Positions 1 to 9,394 of a stretch of 64,000 nucleotides of DNA are shown here, one piece after another; the first letter of the stretch is position 1, and every line of letters begins with the position of its first letter. The stretch is from Flagellimonas sp. S3867. GTDB taxonomy: Bacteria > Bacteroidota > Bacteroidia > Flavobacteriales > Flavobacteriaceae. The position numbers and the translations under genes are program-made. The stretch spans positions 62,001 to 126,000 of the forward strand of contig NZ_JACVMN010000001.1 of NCBI RefSeq assembly GCF_014698935.1, in the 5' to 3' direction. The notes beneath the pieces were generated by a model. The model made no database searches and had not been told where the DNA came from. It was given only the letters and a program-made list of their open reading frames with translations.

Positions 1-1437
1 TCCGTTTACGAAGTGCATTTGGGATCTTGGCGTAAAAAAAAGGGTAACGAATTTCTTTCCTATATGGACATGGCCGGTGAGTTGGTGGACTACGTCTCCG
101 AAATGGGATTTACCCATGTAGAATTTATGCCGGTTATGGAATATCCGTATGACCCGTCATGGGGGTATCAGCTTACCGGATATTTTGCACCGACATCCCG
201 TTTTGGAAAGCCAGAGGACTTTAAGTTATTGGTAGATAAATTCCATGAAAAGGGAATTGGGGTGATTTTGGATTGGGTGCCTTCGCATTTTCCTGAAGAT
301 GCCCACGGATTGGGCTTTTTTGATGGGTCACACCTATATGAACATCCCGATAGAAGAAGGGGGTATCACCCTGATTGGAAAAGTTTGATTTTTAATTATG
401 GTAGAAATGAGGTCCGCGCTTTTTTGATAAGTAATGCCGTTTTTTGGTTGGATCAATTCCATATTGATGGACTTAGAGTAGATGCTGTTGCTTCCATGTT
501 ATATTTGGATTACTCTCGTGAAGAAGGCGAATGGGAACCCAATATATATGGAAATAATGAAAATCTGGAGGCGATGTCATTCCTTCGAGAAATGAATCAA
601 GAGGTTTATGGCAGTTTCAAGGGAATTCAAACCATAGCAGAAGAATCCACGGCGTTTTCAGGTGTTTCCAAGCCAGTTGATTTGGGAGGGCTCGGTTTTG
701 GTATGAAATGGATGATGGGATGGATGCACGATACCCTTGAATTTTTCAAGAAAGAACCCATCCATAGATCCTACGATCTCAATGCGATTACATTTAGCAT
801 GACCTATGCCTTCACCGAAAATTTTATGCTGCCCTTTTCGCATGACGAGGTGGTTTACGGGAAGCAATCCTTGCTGTACCGCATGCCGGGAGACGAATGG
901 CAACGTTTTGCCAATTTAAGACTGTTATTTGGATATATGTTTACCCATCCCGGAACCAACTTATTGTTTATGGGAGGTGAATTTGGTCAATCCTCTGAAT
1001 GGAACTTTGAAGAAAGTTTGGATTGGCATTTGACCCAATATGACTTCCACTCGGGAATTCAGGAGGTGATCAAAGATTTGAACAAAGTCTACAAAACCAA
1101 TCCAGCGCTTTATGAAAAACAATTTAGTCCAGAAGGTTTTCAATGGATAGAGCACAATGATCAAGAAAATTCAGTGATCTCCTTCCTGCGTAAAGGAAAA
1201 GATTCTAAAGATGATATTGTTGTGGCCTGTAATTTTACTCCGGTACCAAGGGAAAATTATAGAGTAGGGGTTCCCAAGACCAATCAAATGAAGTTGCTTT
1301 TCAACAGTGATGACAAAAAATATGCGGGAAGCGGATTGGGCAAAAAGACTATAAAACCATCCAAGACCAAATGGAACGGTTTTGACCAATCAGTTTTAAT
1401 GACTTTGCCTCCTTTGGGAGTGGTTATTTATAGATAG
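1..1437 (+). CDS. glgB: 1,4-alpha-glucan branching enzyme, 5' partial
   Basis: C-terminal part of a GH13 glycogen branching enzyme, which cuts alpha-1,4-glucan chains and rejoins them as alpha-1,6 branches. The frame is already open at base 1 and reads [10 protein letters not shown], a phrase typical of the entry to the catalytic barrel, so the N-terminal CBM48-type region lies outside the window and the ATG at 13 is internal. All four GH13 signatures are seen in order: [16 protein letters not shown] (nucleophile Asp), TIAEEST (acid/base Glu) and PFSHDEV. A C-terminal beta domain follows. A GH31 glucosidase starts 94 bp downstream on the same strand, suggesting a shared alpha-glucan role. Confidence 0.95.
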   Translation, partial: SVYEVHLGSWRKKKGNEFLSYMDMAGELVDYVSEMGFTHVEFMPVMEYPYDPSWGYQLTGYFAPTSRFGKPEDFKLLVDKFHEKGIGVILDWVPSHFPEDAHGLGFFDGSHLYEHPDRRRGYHPDWKSLIFNYGRNEVRAFLISNAVFWLDQFHIDGLRVDAVASMLYLDYSREEGEWEPNIYGNNENLEAMSFLREMNQEVYGSFKGIQTIAEESTAFSGVSKPVDLGGLGFGMKWMMGWMHDTLEFFKKEPIHRSYDLNAITFSMTYAFTENFMLPFSHDEVVYGKQSLLYRMPGDEWQRFANLRLLFGYMFTHPGTNLLFMGGEFGQSSEWNFEESLDWHLTQYDFHSGIQEVIKDLNKVYKTNPALYEKQFSPEGFQWIEHNDQENSVISFLRKGKDSKDDIVVACNFTPVPRENYRVGVPKTNQMKLLFNSDDKKYAGSGLGKKTIKPSKTKWNGFDQSVLMTLPPLGVVIYR

Positions 1438-1531
1438 TCGGTTAATTACAACGTTGTAGTTGAGTTGTTATAAACATCGCTTTAATTTGTCATTCTAAAG
1501 TCTTTCTTTTGTCAGTCTTAATTAGCCACAT

Positions 1532-3931
1532 ATGATTACCAATACTGAAATTGAAAAAAGAGGCAATCAGTACCCAAACCATATAACAGACTTCAAACAA
1601 GAAAACGATAAGCTATACTTTACAACTCAAAATGGGGTTGTTTTACAAATAACCATTTTGCGTAACAGCACCATTCGTTTTCGATACGCCACCGAATATG
1701 CTTTTGAACCTGACTTTTCTTATGCGATCAGCGAGGATGTAAGTTTGGGGTACAATGAGATTTCGGTAGTGGAGGAAGTTTCACAATATATTGTTTCGAC
1801 TTCAAAGATCAAGATTCACCTCGATAAATCAAACCTAAAGATTCAAATCCAAAATATAGATGGAACCGCTTTGTTGGAAGATGAATTGGGTTTTCATTGG
1901 GAAGAAAACTATAATTATGGTGGTAACATCGTAAAAATGAGCAAGGTCTGCCATACTGGCGAAAGTTATTATGGTATGGGAGACAAAGCCTCACATACCA
2001 ACCTAAAAGGTAAGCGTGTCAACAATTGGGTGACGGATTCCTATGCCTATGGCAAGGATCAAGAGCCGTTGTACAAGGCCATTCCATTTTATGTTGGACT
2101 TAAGGAAAATCTGGCCTATGGTATTTTCTTTGATAATTCGTTCAGTACCTATTTCGATTTTGCTAACGAAAAAAGAAATGTGACCAGTTTCTGGGCCGAT
2201 GGAGGTGAAATGAACTATTATTTCTTTTATGGCCCCAAAATGAGTAAGGTGGTTGAGGCCTATACCGATTTGACCGGAGTTCCAGAATTGCCGCCATTAT
2301 GGGCTTTGGGCTTCCACCAGTCCAAATGGAGTTATTACCCAGAAAAAAAAGTAAAAGACGTTGCCTCTGGATTTCGAAAGCGAAAGATTCCTTGTGATGC
2401 CATTTATTTGGATATTGATTATATGGAAGGGTTTCGTTGTTTCACTTGGGACAAACAACATTTTCCCGATCCCAAGAAAATGATTGATGAACTCGAGGAA
2501 GATGGTTTTAAGACCATTACCATGATTGACCCGGGAATCAAAATAGATCGCGACTATTGGGTGTACCAAGAAGCTATGGAAAATGGCTATTTCTGTCGTC
2601 GTGCCGATGGCCCACATTTTAAGGGAAAGGTATGGCCGGGAGATTGCAAGTTTCCCGACTTCACAGATCCAAAGGTTCGAGAATGGTGGGGAGATCTTTA
2701 TAAAGAAATGATCGCAGACCTTGGGGTGCACGGTGTTTGGAATGATATGAACGAGCCGGCCATCATGGAAGTCCCTACCAAAACAGCCAATTTGGATGTA
2801 CGCCATGATTACGACGGCCATCCCTGTAGCCATAGAAAAGCACACAATGTTTATGGAATGCAGATGGTTAGAGCCACCTATAACGGTGTTAAAAAATTTA
2901 TGTTTCCAAAGAGGCCTTTTGTGCTTACCCGAGCGGCCTACGCTGGTACTCAACGCTATTGTGCTACCTGGACCGGGGATAATGTAGCCACTTGGGAACA
3001 TCTCTGGATTGCCAACGTACAGATGCAACGTATGTGTATGAGTGGTTATTCCTTTGTAGGTTCCGATATTGGAGGATTTGCAGAGCAACCTAACGGTGAG
3101 CTGTTTGTCCGTTGGATCCAACTAGCGATATTTCATCCATTTTGCAGGGTACATTCCAGTGGAGACCATGGAGATCAAGAGCCATGGTCGTTTGGAGATG
3201 AGATTACCGACATTTTTAGAAAATTTGTCGAGTTAAGGTATCAGTTGCTACCGTACCTGTATACCATGTTTTACAAATACATCAAAGACGGCTTGCCCAT
3301 GCTTCAATCTTTGGTATTTTATGATCAAGACGATACTCAGACCCATTTTAGAACAGATGAATTCCTTTTTGGCGAACAAATTTTGGTATGTCCGATCCAA
3401 GAGCCTAATGCCCAAGGACGTCGAATGTATTTTCCAAAAGGAAAATGGTATAATTATTGGACTGAGGAAATAGTTGATGGGGGTATGGAAAAATGGGTTT
3501 CCGCCGAGATACATTTAATTCCGATGTTCGTCAAAGCAGGGTCCATCATACCCAAATACCCAGTTCAACAATATGTTGGGGAGATTGAGATAACCGAACT
3601 CCAGTTGGATGTATATTATACAGAAGGGATAGAAAAATCTGTTATATATGAGGACCAACAAGATGGGTATGATTACAAAAAAGGTCGTTATAGCCTTAGA
3701 AGATTTAGGCTCCGAGGAAAGGAAAATGAGCTGATCATACAACAATTTAAGGATGGAAACTTCATAACTTCTTACAACAAATTCAAACTAACATTTCATG
3801 GATTGCCATTTACAATAGGTACCGTGGAAGTAGACAACGAGAAGGTCAACCTGAAAGACATTAAGTTAAATGGGAACAATGGTATTGAAATAAGCAAGGA
3901 TTTTACCGAGCTCCATATTATTGGAAAATAA
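1532..3931 (+). CDS. GH31 family alpha-glucosidase
   Basis: A 799-residue glycoside hydrolase of family 31, expected to release glucose from the non-reducing ends of alpha-glucans. Residues 1-250 form the mutarotase-like N-terminal beta domain. The (beta/alpha)8 barrel follows, with the nucleophile Asp405 in WNDMNEP and the acid/base Asp483 in TWTGDN. The conserved FVGSDIGGF stretch lies further on, and the rest is the C-terminal beta-sandwich. No signal peptide is visible, so a cytoplasmic enzyme is likely. It follows the branching enzyme glgB, which supports a role in glycogen or maltodextrin turnover. GH31 also includes xylosidases and transglycosylases, so the exact substrate is inferred. 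Confidence 0.9.
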   Translation: MITNTEIEKRGNQYPNHITDFKQENDKLYFTTQNGVVLQITILRNSTIRFRYATEYAFEPDFSYAISEDVSLGYNEISVVEEVSQYIVSTSKIKIHLDKSNLKIQIQNIDGTALLEDELGFHWEENYNYGGNIVKMSKVCHTGESYYGMGDKASHTNLKGKRVNNWVTDSYAYGKDQEPLYKAIPFYVGLKENLAYGIFFDNSFSTYFDFANEKRNVTSFWADGGEMNYYFFYGPKMSKVVEAYTDLTGVPELPPLWALGFHQSKWSYYPEKKVKDVASGFRKRKIPCDAIYLDIDYMEGFRCFTWDKQHFPDPKKMIDELEEDGFKTITMIDPGIKIDRDYWVYQEAMENGYFCRRADGPHFKGKVWPGDCKFPDFTDPKVREWWGDLYKEMIADLGVHGVWNDMNEPAIMEVPTKTANLDVRHDYDGHPCSHRKAHNVYGMQMVRATYNGVKKFMFPKRPFVLTRAAYAGTQRYCATWTGDNVATWEHLWIANVQMQRMCMSGYSFVGSDIGGFAEQPNGELFVRWIQLAIFHPFCRVHSSGDHGDQEPWSFGDEITDIFRKFVELRYQLLPYLYTMFYKYIKDGLPMLQSLVFYDQDDTQTHFRTDEFLFGEQILVCPIQEPNAQGRRMYFPKGKWYNYWTEEIVDGGMEKWVSAEIHLIPMFVKAGSIIPKYPVQQYVGEIEITELQLDVYYTEGIEKSVIYEDQQDGYDYKKGRYSLRRFRLRGKENELIIQQFKDGNFITSYNKFKLTFHGLPFTIGTVEVDNEKVNLKDIKLNGNNGIEISKDFTELHIIGK

Positions 3932-3970
3932 TTTTTTGTATTTTCCCTAGACTAAACACTATTAACAATT

Positions 3971-4780
3971 ATGAAGAAGTTGATAATCACAGCTGTGGTC
4001 TTTATGACCGTGGCATCATGTAAGACAAATCCATTTACGGGTAGAAGCACGCTCAATTTTTATCCGAACAGCCAGATTTTTCCAATGGCTTTTGCGCAGT
4101 ATGACCAGTTTTTAACCGAAAACAAAGTTATTGAAGGTACTTCCGATGCTCAAATGATAACAAGGGTAGGTCAGCGTATTTCCTCTGCCGCTGAAAGGTG
4201 GTTGGATGCAAACGGTTATCCCGGATATCTGAAGGACTATAAATGGGAATACAATTTGGTGAATGACGAAACCGTAAATGCTTGGTGTATGCCTGGCGGT
4301 AAAATTGTTTTTTATACCGGAATTTTGCCTATTACCCAGACTGAAACCGGTGTTGCTGTTGTTATGGGACATGAGGTTGCCCACGCTTTGGCCGATCATG
4401 GTGCCCAGCGTATGAGTGCAGGAATGTTACAACAGATAGGAGCGGTTGCTGGGAACGTTGCAATTAAAGACCCTCAAAAGCGCAATACATTTAACCAGGC
4501 TTACGGACTGGGTTCAACCGTTGGATTGATGCTTCCCTTTAGCAGAAGTCATGAGACCGAGGCCGATAGGATTGGACTTCAAATTATGGCCATTGCCGGG
4601 TACAATCCAGATGAAGCAGCAGAACTGTGGAGAAGAATGAAGGCTAAGTCCGGAGGACAAGCTCCACCCGAATTTATGAGTACACATCCCTCAAATGATA
4701 CAAGAATAAATAACCTTACTGCATGGGCGCCAGCTGCCAAACAAGAGGCCGCAAAATATGGTGTAACATCATTTAAGTGA
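3971..4780 (+). CDS. M48 family metallopeptidase, lipoprotein
   Basis: A 269-residue zinc protease of the M48 (Oma1/BepA/LoiP) type. The N-terminus MKKLIITAVVFMTVASC ends in a lipobox with the lipidation Cys at residue 17, so the protein should be anchored to a membrane facing the periplasm. The zinc motif HEVAH is at residues 134-138, and the third ligand is likely Glu197 in the ETEAD stretch. Family members degrade or chaperone misfolded envelope proteins. A strong hairpin terminator follows at 4811. The gene stands alone, 39 bp after the GH31 gene, and could be cotranscribed with it. Family assignment is firm, but the substrate is unknown. Confidence 0.92.
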   Translation: MKKLIITAVVFMTVASCKTNPFTGRSTLNFYPNSQIFPMAFAQYDQFLTENKVIEGTSDAQMITRVGQRISSAAERWLDANGYPGYLKDYKWEYNLVNDETVNAWCMPGGKIVFYTGILPITQTETGVAVVMGHEVAHALADHGAQRMSAGMLQQIGAVAGNVAIKDPQKRNTFNQAYGLGSTVGLMLPFSRSHETEADRIGLQIMAIAGYNPDEAAELWRRMKAKSGGQAPPEFMSTHPSNDTRINNLTAWAPAAKQEAAKYGVTSFK

Positions 4781-4810
4781 TAAATTGACCAAAACAAAAT
4801 AATCATTATG

Positions 4811-4860
4811 ACCACTATCTACTCCTATTTATTTAGGATGTTGGTAGTGGTTTTTTATTT
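4811..4860 (+). terminator. Rho-independent terminator after M48 gene
   Basis: An imperfect inverted repeat (ACCACTA... to ...TAGTGGT, arms about 4811-4826 and 4835-4851) is followed by six T. It sits between the protease and the MFS gene. Confidence 0.7.
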
Positions 4861-4868
4861 CAATAGAC

Positions 4869-6194
4869 ATGGCACGAGCACTCGCATTAAAAGGAAGTAA
4901 AAAACTGTTGAATGCTTGGGCATTTTATGATTGGGCAAACTCCGTTTATAGTTTGGTCATATCATCTGCCATTTTCCCCATCTTTTATGGTGCGTTGTTC
5001 CGGGTTGCGGAGATTGAAAAGGTTACCATTTTTGGCGGCGAGATTGCCCGTGCTCCTCTGATAAGTTATGTGACTTCATTGGCATTCGTCTTTATTGCCA
5101 TTGTAACACCATTGGTTTCTGGAATCGCAGATTATTTAGGAAACAAGAAAGTTTTTCTCAAGTTTTTCTGCTATTTAGGCGCCTTTTCATGCATTGGATT
5201 GTATTGGTTTTCGTTGGAGAACATCTACTTTGGGCTGATTTGTTATTTCTTCGGTTTGGTCGGATTTTGGGTAAGCTTCGCCATAAACAATTCATATTTG
5301 CCGGACATTGCATTTCCCGAACAGCAAGATGGCATTAGTGCTAAAGGTTTTTCAATGGGATATGTGGGAAGTGTTATTCTGTTGGTGTTCAATTTGGCCA
5401 TGGTCATGCAACCAGCGGTTTTTGGGATCACTGACAGTGGTGGAGAGGTGGCAGAAATAAAGGCCATGAAGTATTCTTTTATTTCTGTAGGTATTTGGTG
5501 GATTTTGTTCAGCCAATATACCTTTATGCATTTGCCTAAAGGCAATAAAAGAGAAGGAGCAAGAACTAATATTGTTCTCAACGGATTCAAAGAACTCAAG
5601 AGCGTTTGGAAGCAATTGGGTGATGAGACCCGATTAAAACGTTATTTGGGAGCCTTTTTTGTGTATAGTATGGCTGTGCAGACCATCATGCTTATTGCTA
5701 CCTATTTTGGGGAAGAAGAAATAAACTGGGGTACGGATAGTGAAAGAACAACTGGGCTCATTATAAGTATTCTGGTCATCCAAATTGTTGCCATCTTGGG
5801 GGCAACTGTAACCGCTTTTGCATCCAAAGCTTTTGGAAACATACGTACTTTGGTCGTGATTAATGTATTTTGGATTCTTTTATGTGTTTACGCCTATTTC
5901 TTGCAAACACCTATGGATTTTTACATAGCAGCAGGACTTGTTGGTATTGTAATGGGGGGAATCCAGGCATTATCACGCTCCACCTATTCCAAATTTTTAC
6001 CCGAGACTACCGACACCACATCTTTTTTCAGCTTTTATGATGTAGCCGAAAAAATTGGGATTGTAATCGGCACCTTCTTATATGGAGCTGTGGCCCAGCT
6101 TACGGGCAGTATGCGAGACAGTACTATCTTTTTAGGGCTTTTCTTCTTAATTGGAGCATTGTTGTTGTTGAGGGTGAATAAAACGAAGAACTGA
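4869..6194 (+). CDS. MFS transporter, UMF1 (Atg22-like) family
   Basis: A 441-residue integral membrane protein with about twelve hydrophobic segments. The opening NAWAFYDWANSVYS matches the W-x-x-Y-D-W-A-N-S signature of the UMF1/Atg22-like branch of the major facilitator superfamily. Atg22 exports amino acids from the yeast vacuole, but substrates of the bacterial members are mostly unknown. A second conserved patch, GGIQALSRSTYSKFLP, lies in the C-terminal half, as in other members. The gene is flanked by terminators at 4811 and 6201, so it is probably a single transcription unit. The family call is firm and the transported compound is not predictable here. Confidence 0.9.
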   Translation: MARALALKGSKKLLNAWAFYDWANSVYSLVISSAIFPIFYGALFRVAEIEKVTIFGGEIARAPLISYVTSLAFVFIAIVTPLVSGIADYLGNKKVFLKFFCYLGAFSCIGLYWFSLENIYFGLICYFFGLVGFWVSFAINNSYLPDIAFPEQQDGISAKGFSMGYVGSVILLVFNLAMVMQPAVFGITDSGGEVAEIKAMKYSFISVGIWWILFSQYTFMHLPKGNKREGARTNIVLNGFKELKSVWKQLGDETRLKRYLGAFFVYSMAVQTIMLIATYFGEEEINWGTDSERTTGLIISILVIQIVAILGATVTAFASKAFGNIRTLVVINVFWILLCVYAYFLQTPMDFYIAAGLVGIVMGGIQALSRSTYSKFLPETTDTTSFFSFYDVAEKIGIVIGTFLYGAVAQLTGSMRDSTIFLGLFFLIGALLLLRVNKTKN

Positions 6195-6200
6195 AATCCA

Positions 6201-6237
6201 AAAAGCCCCGACCTTAAGATCGGGGCTTTTTAATTTT
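6201..6237. terminator. Strong bidirectional terminator
   Basis: A perfect 11-bp stem (AAAAGCCCCGA / TCGGGGCTTTT) with an 8-base loop has T runs on both sides. It separates the MFS gene (plus) from the convergent GIN-domain gene (minus). Confidence 0.92.
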
Positions 6238-6277
6238 TGATTGGTAATAAACTCCTAGACTAGCTCAAAATGAAGTT

Positions 6278-7003
6278 TTATCCTTTGGATATATCTCCAG
6301 AACCAGAAGCCTTGCTTTTAATTTTATCTGGGTTTCCGCGATAATGAATATCTCCTGAGCCAGAAACTCTCGCATCGATTGATTGATTTGCGGTAACTTT
6401 TATATCTGCTGACCCAGAAACTTGAGCGGTTACATTTTCTGCCTCTAATTCATAAGCACTTACATCACCTGAACCAGAAACCTGAACCTCAAAATCGTTT
6501 GTCTTCCCGTTCAATCTAATATCTCCTGAACCAGAAAGAGCTGCCGCTACATTTTGCGCCTGTACAGAAAGGTTAATGTCTCCTGATCCTGACATTCGAG
6601 CACTAAAATCATCCGTTTTGATGGTTGTTTTACCTACAATATCACCCGACCCGGATAAAGCTACCGCACTAATGCTCTCTATAGGAACCGTAATATGGAT
6701 ACCTCCATTCCAGTTTGAAGGTCTAAGGTTGACCCCTTTTTCGGTTTTGATGACCAATTTTCCATCTTTAACCTCAGTTTTGATGTACTCCAACAAGTTG
6801 GACTCTCCCTTTAAAGTCAGTTCGCCTTCCTGCCCACTTACTAGTTCAACGTCGAACCAACCGGCTAAGGTCACTTCGTCATAATCGCCAACAGAACGAT
6901 CTATGGTGACAACTTCTCCGTTTCCTTTTACTCTCTTGCCCCATTGGGCATTGGTAATGGCTACCATGCTAAGTGCCAAACCTAATGTGATTAATTTTTT
7001 CAT
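6278..7003 (-). CDS. Head GIN domain-containing protein (DUF2807), exported
   Basis: A 241-residue secreted protein with an N-terminal signal peptide (MKKLITLGLALSMVAITNA, residues 1-19). The rest is a DUF2807/GIN fold predicted to form a right-handed beta-helix. From about residue 115 it carries seven copies of an approximately 20-residue repeat, each centred on SGSGD(I/V) or SGSAD. It is the last gene of a minus-strand operon begun by an ECF sigma factor (8668-9231), and lies just downstream of another exported beta-helical protein with SDYG-type repeats. Family members are common in Bacteroidota and are often called putative auto-transporter adhesins, but no function is established. Confidence 0.88.
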   Translation of the reverse strand: MKKLITLGLALSMVAITNAQWGKRVKGNGEVVTIDRSVGDYDEVTLAGWFDVELVSGQEGELTLKGESNLLEYIKTEVKDGKLVIKTEKGVNLRPSNWNGGIHITVPIESISAVALSGSGDIVGKTTIKTDDFSARMSGSGDINLSVQAQNVAAALSGSGDIRLNGKTNDFEVQVSGSGDVSAYELEAENVTAQVSGSADIKVTANQSIDARVSGSGDIHYRGNPDKIKSKASGSGDISKG

Positions 7004-7038
7004 GATTGTGTTTTTAGCGTTGTTTTTCGATTTGATTT

Positions 7039-8133
7039 TTAATTTTGATAAAAAGTTATTCCTCCATAATCACTGGTGATGTAAATAACATTTCCAGAGT
7101 TATCCTTGCCATAGTAGCCATTATAGTACTTATCCGATGATTTCTCTTTGCTGACTTGAATTTCGAAATCATCCATTCCGCTGACACCTGCGTATTCTGT
7201 AGAAATTTCAAAATCAAAGTAATATTCGGGATGGTACCCAATCTTGATACCAGTATAATCCGTTTTTATATTTATGTCACCAGCGTCGGATGCCATTTCA
7301 CTAATTTTTATGGACCCATAGTCAGAGTTAATAGAGACATCACCATGGACCGTTCCCAGCTTAACCCCGATATAATCTCCATTTCCTTTGACACTTTGGA
7401 CTTCCTTGGCCTCAATGGAACCATAATCACTGGAATATTCCAAGTTACCCATTTGGTTGATTACGGCATTGGTGTAGTCTGTCTTTACTATTAAATCACC
7501 GGCTTTTTCCACCGTAAATCCCGAATAGTCAGCCATTATCTCCGCACTGTTGATGTAGTCAAACGTGGATCGCGATGTGTAATCAAACTTAAGCTCATTA
7601 TTTCTACCACGAAGTTCACCAATATCAATTTTTCCGTAATCGCAATTAATTTTAGCATGTCCATCGATACGATCCAAATAAATGTTCCCATAATCATTAC
7701 TCAAGTGGATATTGTTTTTAACCGGTAATTTTACGGTATAATTTACTTGTACATTTACGTTGTTTCGTTTGCCCCAGTTCCAACCCCAGTTACTTCCCTT
7801 CTCCCCAAAAAGGGTTCTTGCGGAAACCAAACTGTTACTGGTTTCAAAGTCCACATCTATTTCGCTAAGTCTTTTTTGGACCTTTTCTTCATTATTTCCG
7901 TTGGTTTTGATGTGTATTTCAATCACAATTCGGTTTTCATTCCACGAGGTGAGGTTTAGATTACCATAACTGTTCTTGATCTTCAAAAGAGCATCGGAAT
8001 TAACATCAAATTCTTTTTTAATGGTCTTTTCCTTGGTATACTTTCCTTTTAATTTTCCATTATTGGCAATGACTGCCAATGGTAAAATCAGAAATGCCAG
8101 AAGGGCATATTTATATAGTAAAGTTTTCATCAT
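7039..8133 (-). CDS. Exported beta-helix repeat protein (DUF4097-like)
   Basis: A 364-residue protein with a signal peptide (ending near LAVIANN, residue 25). The mature part has at least ten short repeats built on D-Y-(G/T/S)-x-(I/V), spaced about 20 residues apart, the pattern of a parallel beta-helix as in DUF4097/DUF2807 adhesin-like proteins. The start overlaps the end of the upstream membrane-protein gene by 23 bp, so the two are translationally coupled. It is part of the ECF sigma operon. Surface or cell-envelope location is inferred from the signal peptide, and the ligand or role is unknown. Confidence 0.82.
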   Translation of the reverse strand: MMKTLLYKYALLAFLILPLAVIANNGKLKGKYTKEKTIKKEFDVNSDALLKIKNSYGNLNLTSWNENRIVIEIHIKTNGNNEEKVQKRLSEIDVDFETSNSLVSARTLFGEKGSNWGWNWGKRNNVNVQVNYTVKLPVKNNIHLSNDYGNIYLDRIDGHAKINCDYGKIDIGELRGRNNELKFDYTSRSTFDYINSAEIMADYSGFTVEKAGDLIVKTDYTNAVINQMGNLEYSSDYGSIEAKEVQSVKGNGDYIGVKLGTVHGDVSINSDYGSIKISEMASDAGDINIKTDYTGIKIGYHPEYYFDFEISTEYAGVSGMDDFEIQVSKEKSSDKYYNGYYGKDNSGNVIYITSDYGGITFYQN

Positions 8134-8671
8134 TGTATGCTTTTAAATTTTTAATATTTTCAATATTGGTCAATACTTCTTGTAATAGATCAATTCTGGT
8201 TTGGAAGTTGGTTATCATTGCATTAAGAATGATCTTACTATTCCCGCCATTTACGAGTTCTTGTTCTAATGTGCGATAATTATCTTCCAATTTTTTTAAC
8301 TGAAATAGCGTGTCATCTACCAATTTGGCCGTTTCAGGAGATTTAACATCCTTTAGTTGTTGTACTTGTTCTTCGATGAGGTTGGCAAAGTAAAATTCGG
8401 TCTTGGATACTTCCGGAGAAATTTCCACCACTTGTTCTTTAAGTGTGGGTTGACCGTTGAAAACTTTCAAGCCCAAGGCGCACAACAAAATAATTGAAGC
8501 TGCCACGGAAAGTGGTTTCCACCAATTTGTTTTTTGTTTTTTTAGGGTAACAACCCCTTTAGATTGGCTCAATTTCTCCAAAAACCGATCTTGGTGCCCG
8601 CCTTTGGGTTCTTCGAGGTTAAATTCACCTTGAAGTCGCTCAAACAGTTGTTCCAAATTATCCTTGCTCAT
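8111..8671 (-). CDS. Single-pass membrane protein, putative anti-sigma factor
   Basis: A 186-residue protein with one transmembrane helix at about residues 52-70 and a charged, helix-rich C-terminal part. The first 50 residues should be cytoplasmic. The ATGA overlap (8668-8671) with the preceding ECF sigma gene is the usual arrangement for a sigma/anti-sigma pair, and the topology fits. No zinc-binding HxxxCxxC motif is present, so if it is an anti-sigma factor it is not of the ZAS type. No catalytic motif was recognised. The role is inferred from context only. Confidence 0.7.
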   Translation of the reverse strand: MSKDNLEQLFERLQGEFNLEEPKGGHQDRFLEKLSQSKGVVTLKKQKTNWWKPLSVAASIILLCALGLKVFNGQPTLKEQVVEISPEVSKTEFYFANLIEEQVQQLKDVKSPETAKLVDDTLFQLKKLEDNYRTLEQELVNGGNSKIILNAMITNFQTRIDLLQEVLTNIENIKNLKAYNDENFTI

Positions 8672-9231
8672 AATACTGCATTTTGGGTCAATTTTTTTCT
8701 CAAACTTTCTTTAGCTCTTGAAATAGTTGTTCTACAATTGGCATAACTAATATTCATAATGCCACTGATTTCCTCATAGTCGTAACCTTCGATTAAATGT
8801 AAGGTCAAAGAAACTCTGTAATTGTCTTTTAAACTTTTCATGGTTTCCATCACTTTTTGAGCCTTCAGTTCAGTATAACCATTGTGATTTAAAGCAACTT
8901 CATCATTGTCTTCGACCTTGTACATTACGTCATCCAAATCCACAGCTTTTGTTTTTTGCTGTTTTCGATAATGATAGATACTGTTGTTGATCACAATGCG
9001 CTTTAACCATGCCCCGAAGGTGACATCCCCCTTAAATGTGTGCAGTTTCGTGAACGCGTTCAAAAAAGATTCCTGCATCACATCTTCAGCTTCTGCCGAG
9101 TCCTTTACAATCCTAAAAGCAGTGTTGTACATCGCTTTGTAGTATCGATTGTAAATTTCCAATTGTGCACTTTGATTTCCCTTTAGGCACGATTGAAGCA
9201 GTGCATCAGTATGTTCATTTTGGCGGCTCAA
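8668..9231 (-). CDS. ECF-type RNA polymerase sigma factor
   Basis: A 187-residue sigma-70 family protein of extracytoplasmic-function size. Region 2 spans about residues 25-95 (with AEAEDVMQESFLNAF, the core-binding helix). Region 4 is a C-terminal helix-turn-helix at about residues 135-182, ending SRAKESLRKKL. Regions 1 and 3 are absent, as expected for ECF factors. It leads a minus-strand operon of four genes (sigma, membrane protein, two beta-helix proteins), so it probably controls its own operon in response to an envelope signal. The gene is divergent from lon. The operon logic is inferred; the family is certain. Confidence 0.93.
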   Translation of the reverse strand: MSRQNEHTDALLQSCLKGNQSAQLEIYNRYYKAMYNTAFRIVKDSAEAEDVMQESFLNAFTKLHTFKGDVTFGAWLKRIVINNSIYHYRKQQKTKAVDLDDVMYKVEDNDEVALNHNGYTELKAQKVMETMKSLKDNYRVSLTLHLIEGYDYEEISGIMNISYANCRTTISRAKESLRKKLTQNAVL

Positions 9232-9394
9232 AAAATGAATGGTTTGTCTTATAGATTGATGAAATTATCAATTGTTACACTTTTTTGGACATTTTTCTTT
9301 TTTAATGGCATAAGAATTGCCCATATACCCTTGAAAAAAGACCCAAGCACCCTTGTATTGCTTACTTTTAAGGAGTTACGGTGAGATTGGGTAA

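Noticed and set aside
2297..3121. A 274-residue minus-strand ORF inside the GH31 gene
   Set aside because: It is antisense to a clearly conserved catalytic domain. Several similar antisense frames exist in lon, gyrA and pyrB and are shadows of real genes.
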